Positions 1 through 6,035 of a DNA stretch of 7,431 nt are shown one piece after another. The stretch is from positions 1 through 7,431 of the forward strand of contig JBHIET010000112.1 of the NCBI GenBank assembly GCA_046760785.1, written 5' to 3'. This DNA comes from JBHIET01 sp046760785. GTDB taxonomy: Bacteria > Chloroflexota > Anaerolineae > B4-G1. Under the pieces are notes generated by a model. The model made no database searches and had not been told where the DNA came from. It worked only from the letters and a program-made list of their open reading frames with translations. A program made the translations under genes and the position numbers. The stretch's first letter is position 1. Each line of letters begins with the position of its first letter.

Positions 1-107
1 CTTCGCGGCACTCAGGATGACCGGCCTGATTTAGCTTCTAGCAGAGTGCGAAATGGTAACTGCCCAGCCTGCGCTGGTCGAGTAGCACCGGAAGTGCGTA
101 TGTTTCC

Positions 108-124
108 CTTCGACAGACTCAGGA
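108..124. repeat. CTTCG-N5-CTCAGGA dispersed repeat copy
   Basis: This 17-nt unit shares CTTCG and CTCAGGA, with identical 5-nt spacing, with the copy at 1-17. A looser copy (6-nt spacer, CTCAGAA) sits at 228-244. All three have the same orientation. The regular internal spacing argues for copies of one element rather than chance. Confidence 0.5.
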
Positions 125-192
125 CAAGCGACAAGCTCAACACAAGTCGAGACCAGGCAGGCGGCCCACAAGCGCTCGCGTGGTTTCGATAC

Positions 193-215
193 GCCGCCAC
201 AAAGAGCGTGGCGGC
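193..215. repeat. Perfect 8-bp inverted repeat with 7-nt loop
   Basis: GCCGCCAC (193-200) and GTGGCGGC (208-215) flank the loop AAAGAGC. The stem is compact and GC-rich and would form a stable hairpin in RNA from either strand, about 100 nt past the SPFH stop. No T-run follows on either strand, so a terminator role is only a possibility. Confidence 0.4.
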
Positions 216-252
216 TACCCTTCGACCCTTCGGCTCCGCTCAGAACAGGCAG

Positions 253-296
253 GCTCAGGCCGGCGCTCAACCGACGCTCGCTTAACTGGCCTGAGC
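253..296 (-). terminator. Possible transcription terminator or processing hairpin after the SPFH gene
   Basis: A perfect 9-bp inverted repeat, GCTCAGGCC (253-261) and GGCCTGAGC (288-296), encloses a 26-nt loop and begins about 19 nt after the SPFH stop codon in the direction of transcription. There is no T-tract after the distal arm and the loop is long, so it is not a standard intrinsic terminator. It could be a Rho-associated or RNA-stabilising hairpin, or part of the local repeat element. Confidence 0.3.
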
Positions 297-315
297 AGTT
301 ACGCGAAATGTAGGC

Positions 316-1212
316 TTAGCGCCTCTTCTGTGCCTCGACGAACGATTCCAACAGGCCGGTGAACTCCATCGGGAAGACGAACTTCGTCGCCGGGCCTGTC
401 CCCAGTTGCTTCAGCGTCTCGAAGTACTGCAGCGTCATCGTGTTGGTGTCTACCTGGCTTGCCGCTTCCCAGATTTCTTTCAGCGCTACAGAAAAGCCCT
501 CGGCTCGCAGCGCCTGCGCGGCCCGAGCGCCCTCGGCCTCCAGGATGGCGGCCTGCTTTCCGCCTTCGGCCCGCAGGATGGCGGACTGTTTCTCGCCCTC
601 GGCGACTTTGATAGCGGCTTCCCGCTTGCCGTCGGCCTCCGTCACCATGGCGCGCCGGTTCCGCTCCGCCGCCATCTGCCGGTTCATCGCCTCCTGGACT
701 TCCCGCGGCATTTCGATCTCGCGGATCTCCACCGCCGTCACTTTAACGCCCCAGCGTTCCGTCACCTCGTCCAGTTTGACCCGCAGCACCTGGTTGATGT
801 GCTCTCGCTGGGCCAGCACGTCGTCGAGGACAATGTCGCCGATGACGGCGCGCAGCGTCGTCGTGGCGATGCCCACCGAGGCCGGCGCGAACTGCCCCAC
901 TTGCAACACGCTCAACTCGGGATTGACCACCTTCCAGTAGATCAGAAAATCCAGCCCCATGGGTGCGTTGTCCTTGGTGATGCAGGTTTGGTGAGGGACC
1001 TCCAGGAACTGCTCCCGTTGGTCTACCTTGACGGGCCTGTCAGCGAAAGGGATCAGCAGCACCAGCCCGGGGCCCTTCGTGCCGATGCAGCGCCCAAACC
1101 GGAAGACCACAAGCCGCTCGTACTCGCGCACGATGCGGATCATCGAGGTCAGGATGATCAACAGGACAAAACCGATCAGCAAAAGACCCATGAGAACTAA
1201 GAACCACGTCAT
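316..1212 (-). CDS. SPFH/band 7 domain protein, stomatin/slipin-like
   Basis: This is a 298-residue membrane-anchored SPFH (stomatin, prohibitin, flotillin, HflK/C) protein. An N-terminal hydrophobic segment (residues 3-23) is followed by the hallmark REYERLVVFRFGR (29-41) and GPGLVLLIPFADRPVKVD (47-64). The band 7 core follows: TKDNAPMGLDFLIYWKVVNP (79-98), TTLRAVIGDIVLDDVL (118-133), WGVKVTAVEIREIEMP (154-169). Next is a charged Ala/Glu-rich coiled coil with repeated [EA]-[AE]-[GD] steps (about 176-240) that drives oligomerisation in this family. The C-terminus (TLQYFETLKQL, KFVFPMEF) is also typical. Length matches bacterial slipins (about 250-320). These proteins form ring-like assemblies that organise membrane regions or control proteases; the adjacent NfeD protein is the expected partner. 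It has the best ribosome-binding site in the window (AAAGGAGG, 7-nt spacer), which overlaps the NfeD stop codon. It is the last gene of the visible cluster. Confidence 0.96.
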   Translation of the reverse strand: MTWFLVLMGLLLIGFVLLIILTSMIRIVREYERLVVFRFGRCIGTKGPGLVLLIPFADRPVKVDQREQFLEVPHQTCITKDNAPMGLDFLIYWKVVNPELSVLQVGQFAPASVGIATTTLRAVIGDIVLDDVLAQREHINQVLRVKLDEVTERWGVKVTAVEIREIEMPREVQEAMNRQMAAERNRRAMVTEADGKREAAIKVAEGEKQSAILRAEGGKQAAILEAEGARAAQALRAEGFSVALKEIWEAASQVDTNTMTLQYFETLKQLGTGPATKFVFPMEFTGLLESFVEAQKRR

Positions 1213-1219
1213 TTTACTG

Positions 1220-1227
1220 CCTCCTTT
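1220..1227 (-). promoter_or_regulatory. Ribosome-binding site of the SPFH gene
   Basis: AAAGGAGG on the minus strand lies 7 nt before the ATG at 1212 and shares bases with the TAA stop of the NfeD gene. This near-perfect site fixes the SPFH start and suggests that the two genes are translated in close succession. Confidence 0.85.
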
Positions 1228-1852
1228 ACTGGGTTGAATCTACACGCCTCACATGAACTTTAAGCCCATCCAGGGCTACGACCTCCACCTCCTCGCCCGT
1301 GCTGATAGGCTCGTCGGCAGTAGCAGTCCACAACTCGCTCTGCACCTGCACCGTGCCCACCGGGTCAATGGGCGTAGTGACCACACCCCTTTTACCTATG
1401 ATCCTTTCTATGGACACCTTGGCCTGCAACGTGCGGGCACGCATCGCGGCGGAGAGCGCCACTCCGAAGAAGCCGATTGAGGCCAGTGCCGCGCCTCCAA
1501 TCAGCCAGGGCGAGAGCTGCAGCGTACCCTCGGCTGGAGGGAAGAGGAACACCGATCCCAACACCAATGAGACCGCTGCTCCCACCGTGAGCGCTACACT
1601 CTGCGCTTTGAGGTCTACGACAAACAACACGCCCGCGACGATAATCAGGAGCATGCCCACTACGTTGACCGGCAACTGGGTCAGTCCCGCGACTGTCAGT
1701 ACCAGGCATAAGGCTGCGGCGACCTCAAGCAGTCCTGTGCCGGGCACGTAAAACGCCGCTGCCATTGCCCATAACCCGATGACGAGCAACACGTAGACCA
1801 CGTTGGGATTGGTCAATAGTGACCACAATGTCTGTACCAGCTCGCTGTCCAT
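1226..1852 (-). CDS. NfeD family membrane protein with C-terminal OB-fold domain
   Basis: This is a 208-residue NfeD-type protein of the short form, lacking the N-terminal ClpP-like serine protease domain found in long NfeD proteins. About five membrane segments are visible (near residues 18-35, 41-57, 62-80, 84-104 and 114-136). The first is followed by the family-typical VPGTGLLEV (36-44). The soluble C-terminal domain (about 150-203) has the NfeD OB-fold pattern: GKRGVVTTPIDPVGTVQV, then LWTATAD, ISTGEEVEVVALDG and LKVHVRR. NfeD proteins partner SPFH/stomatin proteins in membrane microdomains, and an SPFH gene follows 13 nt downstream, which supports the call. The frame is open to 1966, but that extension overlaps the preceding gene and is Trp/Cys-rich non-coding-like sequence. 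I therefore start at MDSELVQ (ATG at 1852), 10 nt after the preceding stop. Its ribosome-binding site is weak, so coupling to the upstream gene is likely. Confidence 0.92.
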   Translation of the reverse strand: MDSELVQTLWSLLTNPNVVYVLLVIGLWAMAAAFYVPGTGLLEVAAALCLVLTVAGLTQLPVNVVGMLLIIVAGVLFVVDLKAQSVALTVGAAVSLVLGSVFLFPPAEGTLQLSPWLIGGAALASIGFFGVALSAAMRARTLQAKVSIERIIGKRGVVTTPIDPVGTVQVQSELWTATADEPISTGEEVEVVALDGLKVHVRRVDSTQ

Positions 1853-1862
1853 CGTACCAACA

Positions 1863-2438
1863 CTACGCCGCCCGGCGCATGCGGCGTACCACGGCCAGCA
1901 GGAACAGCAGTCCCGCAGCCAGTGCGCTGGCCCCCAGTACGCCGATGCCCGTGCCCGGAACCTCATCGTTGCCTGACCTCGGTGTTGCCGTCGGACGGCG
2001 GGTGGCCGTAGGTCTCGGAGTTGCCGTAGCTTCCCCGGCCACCTCTTCCGGCGTCGCTGTGGCCGTAGGCGCCTCGGTTGCCTCTTTCGGCGTCGCTGCT
2101 GGCGTCTCCGGCGCTTCCGTGGTCGTGGGAGCCTCTGTCTGGGCCGGCCGGGAAGTATCGGTCGGCCCTGGCATCTCGGTGGACTCCGGAGGGGCTTCGG
2201 TGGTCGCTGGCGGAACCTCAGTCGTCGCCTCGGCCGCTGCCAACACCGCCGCGTTGGTAGCCTCGATGCTTGCCCTCATCTGAGGGTTGATGAAGAGTGC
2301 CCAAGCGACGAAGGCGCAGATGCCTAACGCAAGCAGGCCGCCCAGCGCTCCTACGAGAATAATGAAAGTACGATTCGCTCCTTCTTCTGCGGCTGCTTCT
2401 TCCTCTCCTTCGTCTGGGAAGAGTTCGAGTCCTTCCAT
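1863..2438 (-). CDS. Small membrane protein with Thr/Pro/Glu-rich linker and VPGTG C-terminal anchor-like tail
   Basis: This is a 191-residue protein. It starts with a strongly acidic, non-signal-like segment (MEGLELFPDEGEEEAAAEEG), then a membrane segment (residues 25-49). An ~85-residue low-complexity linker rich in Thr, Pro, Ala and Glu follows (TEAP repeats at 80-123; ATATPRPTATRRPTATPR at 137-154). The tail is EVPGTG (159-164), a hydrophobic stretch (165-184) and RRMRRAA. That layout matches the LPXTG-type wall-sorting signal with Val for Leu, but it fits equally well a plain second membrane helix obeying the positive-inside rule. The linker should lie outside the cell, either as a spacer or as a glycosylated stalk; no enzyme domain is present. 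A strong ribosome-binding site (GGGAGGTG) precedes the ATG. It is 10 nt upstream of the NfeD gene, so it is probably translated from the same message. Function unknown. Confidence 0.87.
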   Translation of the reverse strand: MEGLELFPDEGEEEAAAEEGANRTFIILVGALGGLLALGICAFVAWALFINPQMRASIEATNAAVLAAAEATTEVPPATTEAPPESTEMPGPTDTSRPAQTEAPTTTEAPETPAATPKEATEAPTATATPEEVAGEATATPRPTATRRPTATPRSGNDEVPGTGIGVLGASALAAGLLFLLAVVRRMRRAA

Positions 2439-2442
2439 TTTT

Positions 2443-2450
2443 CACCTCCC
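2443..2450 (-). promoter_or_regulatory. Ribosome-binding site of the Thr/Pro-linker membrane protein
   Basis: GGGAGGTG on the minus strand stands 4 nt (6 nt from the GGGAGG core) before the ATG at 2438. It supports the acidic N-terminus MEGLELF as the true start and argues against a signal-peptide start elsewhere. Confidence 0.8.
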
Positions 2451-2506
2451 TGGGTCAGTCCTTCGCTTCAATGCTGTATCTGTAGTGCCGGAGTGACCGA
2501 AGATAC

Positions 2507-3559
2507 CTAGCGCAAAACCTCCAGATTCGCCAGAGGGACGAAGATTGGTTTCTTTTGGTTCAGGTTTACTTCTGCACCTCGTACTCTAGCGCCCGTATCT
2601 ATGAGGCGTGCATGGGCGGGAAGTGCCACTATCGTGCCCACCGCGCCCATATAGGGCGCTCTTACTACCCGCACCCGTGCTCCCACCGTCAGCGGTGCAC
2701 CGGGCTGCGTCTGGGTCGGTGGTACCGCCTCGGCGGGCAAAGGAATGATGATCTCGGGACGCACCACGCCCCAGCACGACTGAGCCCGTCCGCTGATCGC
2801 GGCTTCCCGCCCGTCGTTCGTCGCGAGCAGACGGAAAATCGGCGTTGACATAGGCGCTGTCCCGATGCCTTCGGTGACGACGATGGGAAAGGACAACTGC
2901 TTTACCTGTGAGACCAGTTCAGGCAGCAATCCGCCGGTCACAATTCCACGTACCTGAAGGTCCTGAGCCATCTCCAGTGCTGCATTGTCCAGTCCCGAAC
3001 CGCCAACGAGGATTGCCCCACGGCATGAGGGGTCCATAGCTTCGGCGCGCAGTGACTCGTCGGGGCTTTTCACCAGGCGCTTGAGCAGGCCAAAGCTCTC
3101 ACCGTTTGTTCCCCACACTCCCTCGACTACAGCGCCTGTCACCTCGATGACCACGCCGGTGTCCCTCAGCACATTGCTCACCACACCGGGGATGTAGGCA
3201 CGTAGTTCGAACGGGGTGGGCTGTGCCTCGATCAGCATGCGCCCACCCCCACTGGCCGTTATCACGCCGTCTATAGGCGACTTGACGGAGCGGGTAAACC
3301 GCTTGGCGATTACCTGTCCTTCCCGCACCTCGTCGCCCAAGTTGGCACGCAGGTGACGTTTGACCCGGGAGGCGGGGACGTCTAGCAAGCGCGCCAGCGG
3401 CAGGATGCGGAAATCACCGGGTAGGTTCGCACGCGCTATGATCTGCATGGGCTCAACCCGCTGGCCGACATGCGCCAGCACTTCGCCTGGCGCGGGCAAT
3501 ATCCGCTCGCGGCGCACGTTGGTTAAGGGAGTAACCTGAGTCTCAAATGGATAGTACAT
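2507..3559 (-). CDS. Uncharacterised protein with barrel-sandwich-like N-terminus and KOW-like C-terminus
   Basis: This is a 350-residue soluble protein starting MYYPFETQV. Its N-terminal third has two half-motifs like those of biotinyl/lipoyl or hybrid-barrel domains: PAPGEVLAHVGQRVEPMQII (residues 22-41) and LGDEVREGQVIAKR then KSPIDGVIT (74-101). The middle has an alpha/beta pattern with GAILVGGSGLDNAALEMA (181-198), VRGIVTGGL (203-211) and PIVVTEGIGTAPM (225-237). The last 60 residues start with VGARVRVVRAPYMGAVGTIV (292-311), a KOW-like small beta domain, and end in NLEVLR. I know no assigned function. The frame is open upstream to 3700, but that extension overlaps the end of the MutL-like gene and runs through a heptamer repeat (giving VDCRLQ), so I chose the ATG at 3559, 49 nt after the MutL-like stop. 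That start has no evident Shine-Dalgarno, which leaves some doubt. Its position suggests work together with the MutL-like protein. Confidence 0.82.
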   Translation of the reverse strand: MYYPFETQVTPLTNVRRERILPAPGEVLAHVGQRVEPMQIIARANLPGDFRILPLARLLDVPASRVKRHLRANLGDEVREGQVIAKRFTRSVKSPIDGVITASGGGRMLIEAQPTPFELRAYIPGVVSNVLRDTGVVIEVTGAVVEGVWGTNGESFGLLKRLVKSPDESLRAEAMDPSCRGAILVGGSGLDNAALEMAQDLQVRGIVTGGLLPELVSQVKQLSFPIVVTEGIGTAPMSTPIFRLLATNDGREAAISGRAQSCWGVVRPEIIIPLPAEAVPPTQTQPGAPLTVGARVRVVRAPYMGAVGTIVALPAHARLIDTGARVRGAEVNLNQKKPIFVPLANLEVLR

Positions 3560-3576
3560 ATGAATAAACAATGTTT

Positions 3577-3604
3577 GCAGTCTGCAATCAACGATCAGCA
3601 ATCC
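3577..3604. repeat. Four degenerate tandem heptamers between two genes
   Basis: Read on the plus strand, four consecutive 7-mers are GCAGTCT, GCAATCA, ACGATCA and GCAATCC, with approximate consensus GCAATCA. They begin just after the stop codon of the MutL-like gene and fill most of the 49-nt gap before the next gene. Their length and periodicity resemble the short tandem heptamer repeats scattered through intergenic DNA of some bacteria. The conservation is partial, so this is a moderate call. Confidence 0.5.
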
Positions 3605-3608
3605 ACCA

Positions 3609-5366
3609 CTACCCTCCCACGTCCCACCGCCACCGTTGCACTTGTGCCTGGCGTCGCTCTGGATCGCTGGGGAGGCACAGGGGACGTCCACGAGCGTCAA
3701 TGATCAGACCAGCCAGTCCTCCGCTTACGCGCCGTTTGCCGCCTTTTCCTGGCCCTCCGAGACCTACGTCGAAGTAACGCAGCGGCTGCAGTTCCAGCAC
3801 CGCTTGCTGACCGGGTAGCAAGGGCAGTACCTCCATGTCGCCGTAACGCACCTCCACGCTCAATGCACTGTTGTCGTCGTAGGTTGCTTGCACTTTGAGG
3901 ATGATGTCGCCACGGCGTGCACGACCTGCAACTGGCGTGACCACTGTCGCCAGATTGACGAGGCTGCCACCGTCCAGCGCCTCCACCGCTGCCAGCGGCT
4001 TGACTGCCGCAGCGCTTCCTAGGAGTGGTGCCAGTCCATACCTATCTAGTACCAGTGTGGTGACTCCGATGGGCTGTAGGGCATCCAGCACGATCAGGGC
4101 TGCCTGACTGGGGCGTGGCGCGTGCGTCAGCACTCCTCCGCTGACGACGATTGTATCACACAGTGGCAGGAGATGGGGATAGGGTTGTGCAACGCCAGGC
4201 TTCCAGCCTGGATGGGCCACCTTCAGTGTCGTGCGGATTGCCTCGCGGGCCAATGCCTGCTCCAGCCACAACTCGCGCTCCACCTGTGGGATGCTCGTCG
4301 GACGCATCTCTTTATTGATCAGCAATCCGCGCACTTCGTCGCCGCTCATCGGCTCGGGCAGCCAGCGGGTGATGGTCTCGGCACCCTGCTTCTGCAGCAA
4401 TTTTTCCCCACCGAAGGCGACGCCGAGACCGCTGCGCACAGTCAGGAACAATCGCTCGTCGAAGACGGCAGCCACTGTTGTGTTGGCAGCCCCCACGTCT
4501 ATGCCCAGAACTCCCTTCGACGGGTCGCCCAGGTGCCAAAGGTATTCCACCAGTCGGCCAAAGGCACGGGCAGTAGGCGTGAGTGGTGCCGAACTCCATT
4601 CACTCACGGTCTCAATGCCGGGCAGTAACCCCATCTTGTTCAGGTAGAGGGTTTCCAACTCCGTTTGGGCACTGAGCAGATTCTCCTCTGTCAGGATAGG
4701 GCGCACATTGTCGGCGACACGCAGTTCGGCCCGTCCCTCTACAGTTTTCACCACCCGTTGGCGCAACCGGGAATTGCCCGCGTAGAGCAGGCAAGGCCGC
4801 CGTTCCGGGTCTAACAGCGAACAGGCCAGGGCGGCAGTCCTCACCAGTTCAAGCACCGGCGTCTCTGCGCCGCCTTCTGTGCCGCCAGCGATGCAGATCA
4901 CGTCAGGGGCAGCGTCATGGACTGCATGCACGATATCCTCGTCCTTTAGAATACCCCGGCTCTCGCCGGTCAGGATCGCCTTAACCAGCGAGTAGGTGCC
5001 GGCGGCCGCTCGCTCGGCACTGGCTGCGCTCATGTCTCTTACCAGGCCACCGACCACGACCTGTAGCGGCTGGCTGGCACTGACGGTCGCGGCGAGAGCA
5101 TCTACCCCCTGCCGGCCCGAAAGCTCAGGGATGGTCAGCTCGCCGCTTCCATCGAAGAAGTCCTGGCCCGTGACGGCGGTGATCTCTTCGGCGGCGTGGT
5201 GGATACCAGCCGCCACGTCGAACCAGGGGTACTCCGCTGTTGTAGGAGCCTCTCCCCGCGCTATGAAGCGATATTGCTCTCCTACTCGATCGAGCAACAC
5301 GACCTTGGTCATCGCCGTGCCGCAATCGGCTAAGAGAATCGAGCCAATTTGCTGCTCCGTAGCCAT
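3609..5366 (-). CDS. Glutamate mutase L (MutL)-family ASKHA-fold protein
   Basis: This 585-residue protein belongs to the 'glutamate mutase L' family (PF13941-type), named for a gene in clostridial glutamate mutase operons; it is unrelated to mismatch-repair MutL. Visible marks of the sugar kinase/Hsp70/actin ATPase fold are the phosphate-1 loop ADCGTAMTKVVLLD (residues 13-26), a family-typical IAGGTEGGAETP (159-170), the phosphate-2-like GIDVGAANTTVAAVFD (288-303), and the adenosine-type VVSGGVLTHAP (407-417). The canonical family length is roughly 460 residues, so residues ~455-585 form an extra C-terminal part: beta-rich (GDIILKVQATYDD, VEVRYGDMEVLPL), then a Gly/Lys-rich loop (GGPGKGGKRR) and GLIIDARGRPLCLP. 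Family members are presumed to act as reactivases or chaperones for adenosylcobalamin mutases, but no mutase subunit gene is in this window, so the client is unknown. The ATG at 5366 lies 12 nt after the upstream stop, behind a weak purine-rich GAGAGA. All key glycine and aspartate positions of the fold look intact. Confidence 0.9.
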   Translation of the reverse strand: MATEQQIGSILLADCGTAMTKVVLLDRVGEQYRFIARGEAPTTAEYPWFDVAAGIHHAAEEITAVTGQDFFDGSGELTIPELSGRQGVDALAATVSASQPLQVVVGGLVRDMSAASAERAAAGTYSLVKAILTGESRGILKDEDIVHAVHDAAPDVICIAGGTEGGAETPVLELVRTAALACSLLDPERRPCLLYAGNSRLRQRVVKTVEGRAELRVADNVRPILTEENLLSAQTELETLYLNKMGLLPGIETVSEWSSAPLTPTARAFGRLVEYLWHLGDPSKGVLGIDVGAANTTVAAVFDERLFLTVRSGLGVAFGGEKLLQKQGAETITRWLPEPMSGDEVRGLLINKEMRPTSIPQVERELWLEQALAREAIRTTLKVAHPGWKPGVAQPYPHLLPLCDTIVVSGGVLTHAPRPSQAALIVLDALQPIGVTTLVLDRYGLAPLLGSAAAVKPLAAVEALDGGSLVNLATVVTPVAGRARRGDIILKVQATYDDNSALSVEVRYGDMEVLPLLPGQQAVLELQPLRYFDVGLGGPGKGGKRRVSGGLAGLIIDARGRPLCLPSDPERRQAQVQRWRWDVGG

Positions 5367-5378
5367 CGTCGTCTCTCG

Positions 5379-6035
5379 CTAGCTGCCCAGTAAGTTCACA
5401 AGAGGGGTAATGATATATTGTATGCGACCGATGAGGATCGAGAGGGAAGTCGTCAATGCTCCAGCAAAGGCGAGGGCAAAAGCGAAAATCAAGAACGCGC
5501 GCCCTACCCAGGCCAACGCTCCTACGACTTGGGCCCATGCCCCTGCCAATCCTCCCTCCTTCGGCGTGGTGAAGTTGAAGACCATCAATGTACAGACCAT
5601 ACCTACGACGACCAGCAGGCCGTTGGTAAGGGGGGGCAGGTCCGGGAATTCGAGGTTCAGGGCGCGAACGGTTGCCCCAACTTGTGGGACAAGTGTGCCC
5701 AGCAACGCGCCGCTCAGCGCCACCGCCGTCCCGACCCCGATGAGGTAGGCAAGGACGAAGTTACCCATATGGGCTAGCCGTGGGATGCTCTTGAACAAAA
5801 ACAACCAAAGGCCCATCACCAGAGGGACCACCAAGATAGGGTCACTCTGCAATTGAAACAGGGCCGTCTTGAGCAAGACCTCACGGACCGCGATGCCGAA
5901 GGAGTAGCCCACCACTGCACCGATGAAGAGGTGTAATGCTAACCGGTAGAAGGGATTATCGCCGAGCAGATATGTCAAGATCAAGAAAGTTAGCCCTGCT
6001 CCCAGCAGCATGCCAGTGGTCTCAATGTCGAACAT
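5379..6035 (-). CDS. Polytopic membrane protein of unknown function
   Basis: This is a 218-residue, very hydrophobic protein with about six membrane segments, near residues 7-24, 32-50, 66-83, 90-115, 136-154 and 174-203. There is no cleavable signal peptide and no transporter or enzyme motif that I recognise. Loops are short; the longest is around residues 116-135 (ATVRALNLEFPDLPP) and another is at 155-172 (TTPKEGGLAGAWAQ). The ATG shares its A with the stop codon of the preceding gene (TAATG), which implies translational coupling. An AGGAAA ribosome-binding site lies 8 bases upstream, inside the preceding gene. Only 12 nt separate it from the MutL-like gene downstream. From context it may be the membrane partner of that ASKHA protein and of the EWL-repeat protein upstream; this is inference only. 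The reading frame and membrane nature are secure, the function is not. Confidence 0.88.
   Translation of the reverse strand: MFDIETTGMLLGAGLTFLILTYLLGDNPFYRLALHLFIGAVVGYSFGIAVREVLLKTALFQLQSDPILVVPLVMGLWLFLFKSIPRLAHMGNFVLAYLIGVGTAVALSGALLGTLVPQVGATVRALNLEFPDLPPLTNGLLVVVGMVCTLMVFNFTTPKEGGLAGAWAQVVGALAWVGRAFLIFAFALAFAGALTTSLSILIGRIQYIITPLVNLLGS

Larger units (their letters stand above)
1..315. other. Gene-free 3' flank with dispersed-repeat debris
   Basis: I see no credible gene here; the short open frames on both strands have no coding character and no ribosome-binding sites. The sequence contains three relatives of one element: CTTCG-CGGCA-CTCAGGA (1-17), CTTCG-ACAGA-CTCAGGA (108-124) and CTTCG-GCTCCG-CTCAG (228-243). 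It also holds a perfect tandem heptamer GACAAGC (123-129 and 130-136). Sequences of the CTTCGACAAGCTCAGGA type are, as I recall, frequent in intergenic DNA of Chloroflexota and other environmental genomes, so this is probably decayed or composite repeat material that accumulated after the end of the operon. Two inverted repeats in this stretch are listed separately. Confidence 0.55.

Noticed and set aside
1..300. Small open frames of 60-79 codons on both strands at the left edge
   Set aside because: They consist of translated intergenic repeats (for example PFDRLRT and LSLSKG), with no ribosome-binding sites and mutual overlap.
406..1200. Long plus-strand open frame (264 codons) opposite the SPFH gene, and another at 359-940
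   Set aside because: Both are antisense shadows of a clear SPFH gene in GC-rich DNA. The products are His/Asp/Gln/Leu-rich or Ser/Arg-rich without any domain, and lack ribosome-binding sites.
1853..1966. 38-residue N-terminal extension of the NfeD protein
   Set aside because: It overlaps the end of the preceding gene, is Trp/Cys/Arg-rich and unlike any NfeD N-terminus; the ATG at 1852 gives a normal start before the first helix.
1819..2283. Plus-strand frame rich in VAVG/ASV repeats
   Set aside because: It is the mirror of the Thr/Pro/Glu linker on the minus strand; the repetitive composition comes from that linker.
2439..2506. Promoter for the stalk/NfeD/SPFH group in the 68-nt gap
   Set aside because: I looked for -35/-10 hexamers on the minus strand and found none with good matches and proper spacing; the gap is long enough for a promoter but the sequence does not show one.
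3560..3700. 47-residue N-terminal extension of the barrel/KOW-like protein
   Set aside because: It overlaps the 3' end of the MutL-like gene and reads through a heptamer repeat and Gly-rich sequence. The ATG at 3559 is preferred despite a poor ribosome-binding site.
4122..4647. Plus-strand frames of 138 and 168 codons opposite the MutL-like gene
   Set aside because: They lie inside a gene with intact family motifs on the other strand and have no coding signals of their own.
3609..5366. DNA mismatch-repair MutL
   Set aside because: The name is shared, but the protein has ASKHA motifs (DCGTAMTK, GGTEGG, GIDVGAANTT) and none of the GHKL ATPase motifs of mismatch-repair MutL.
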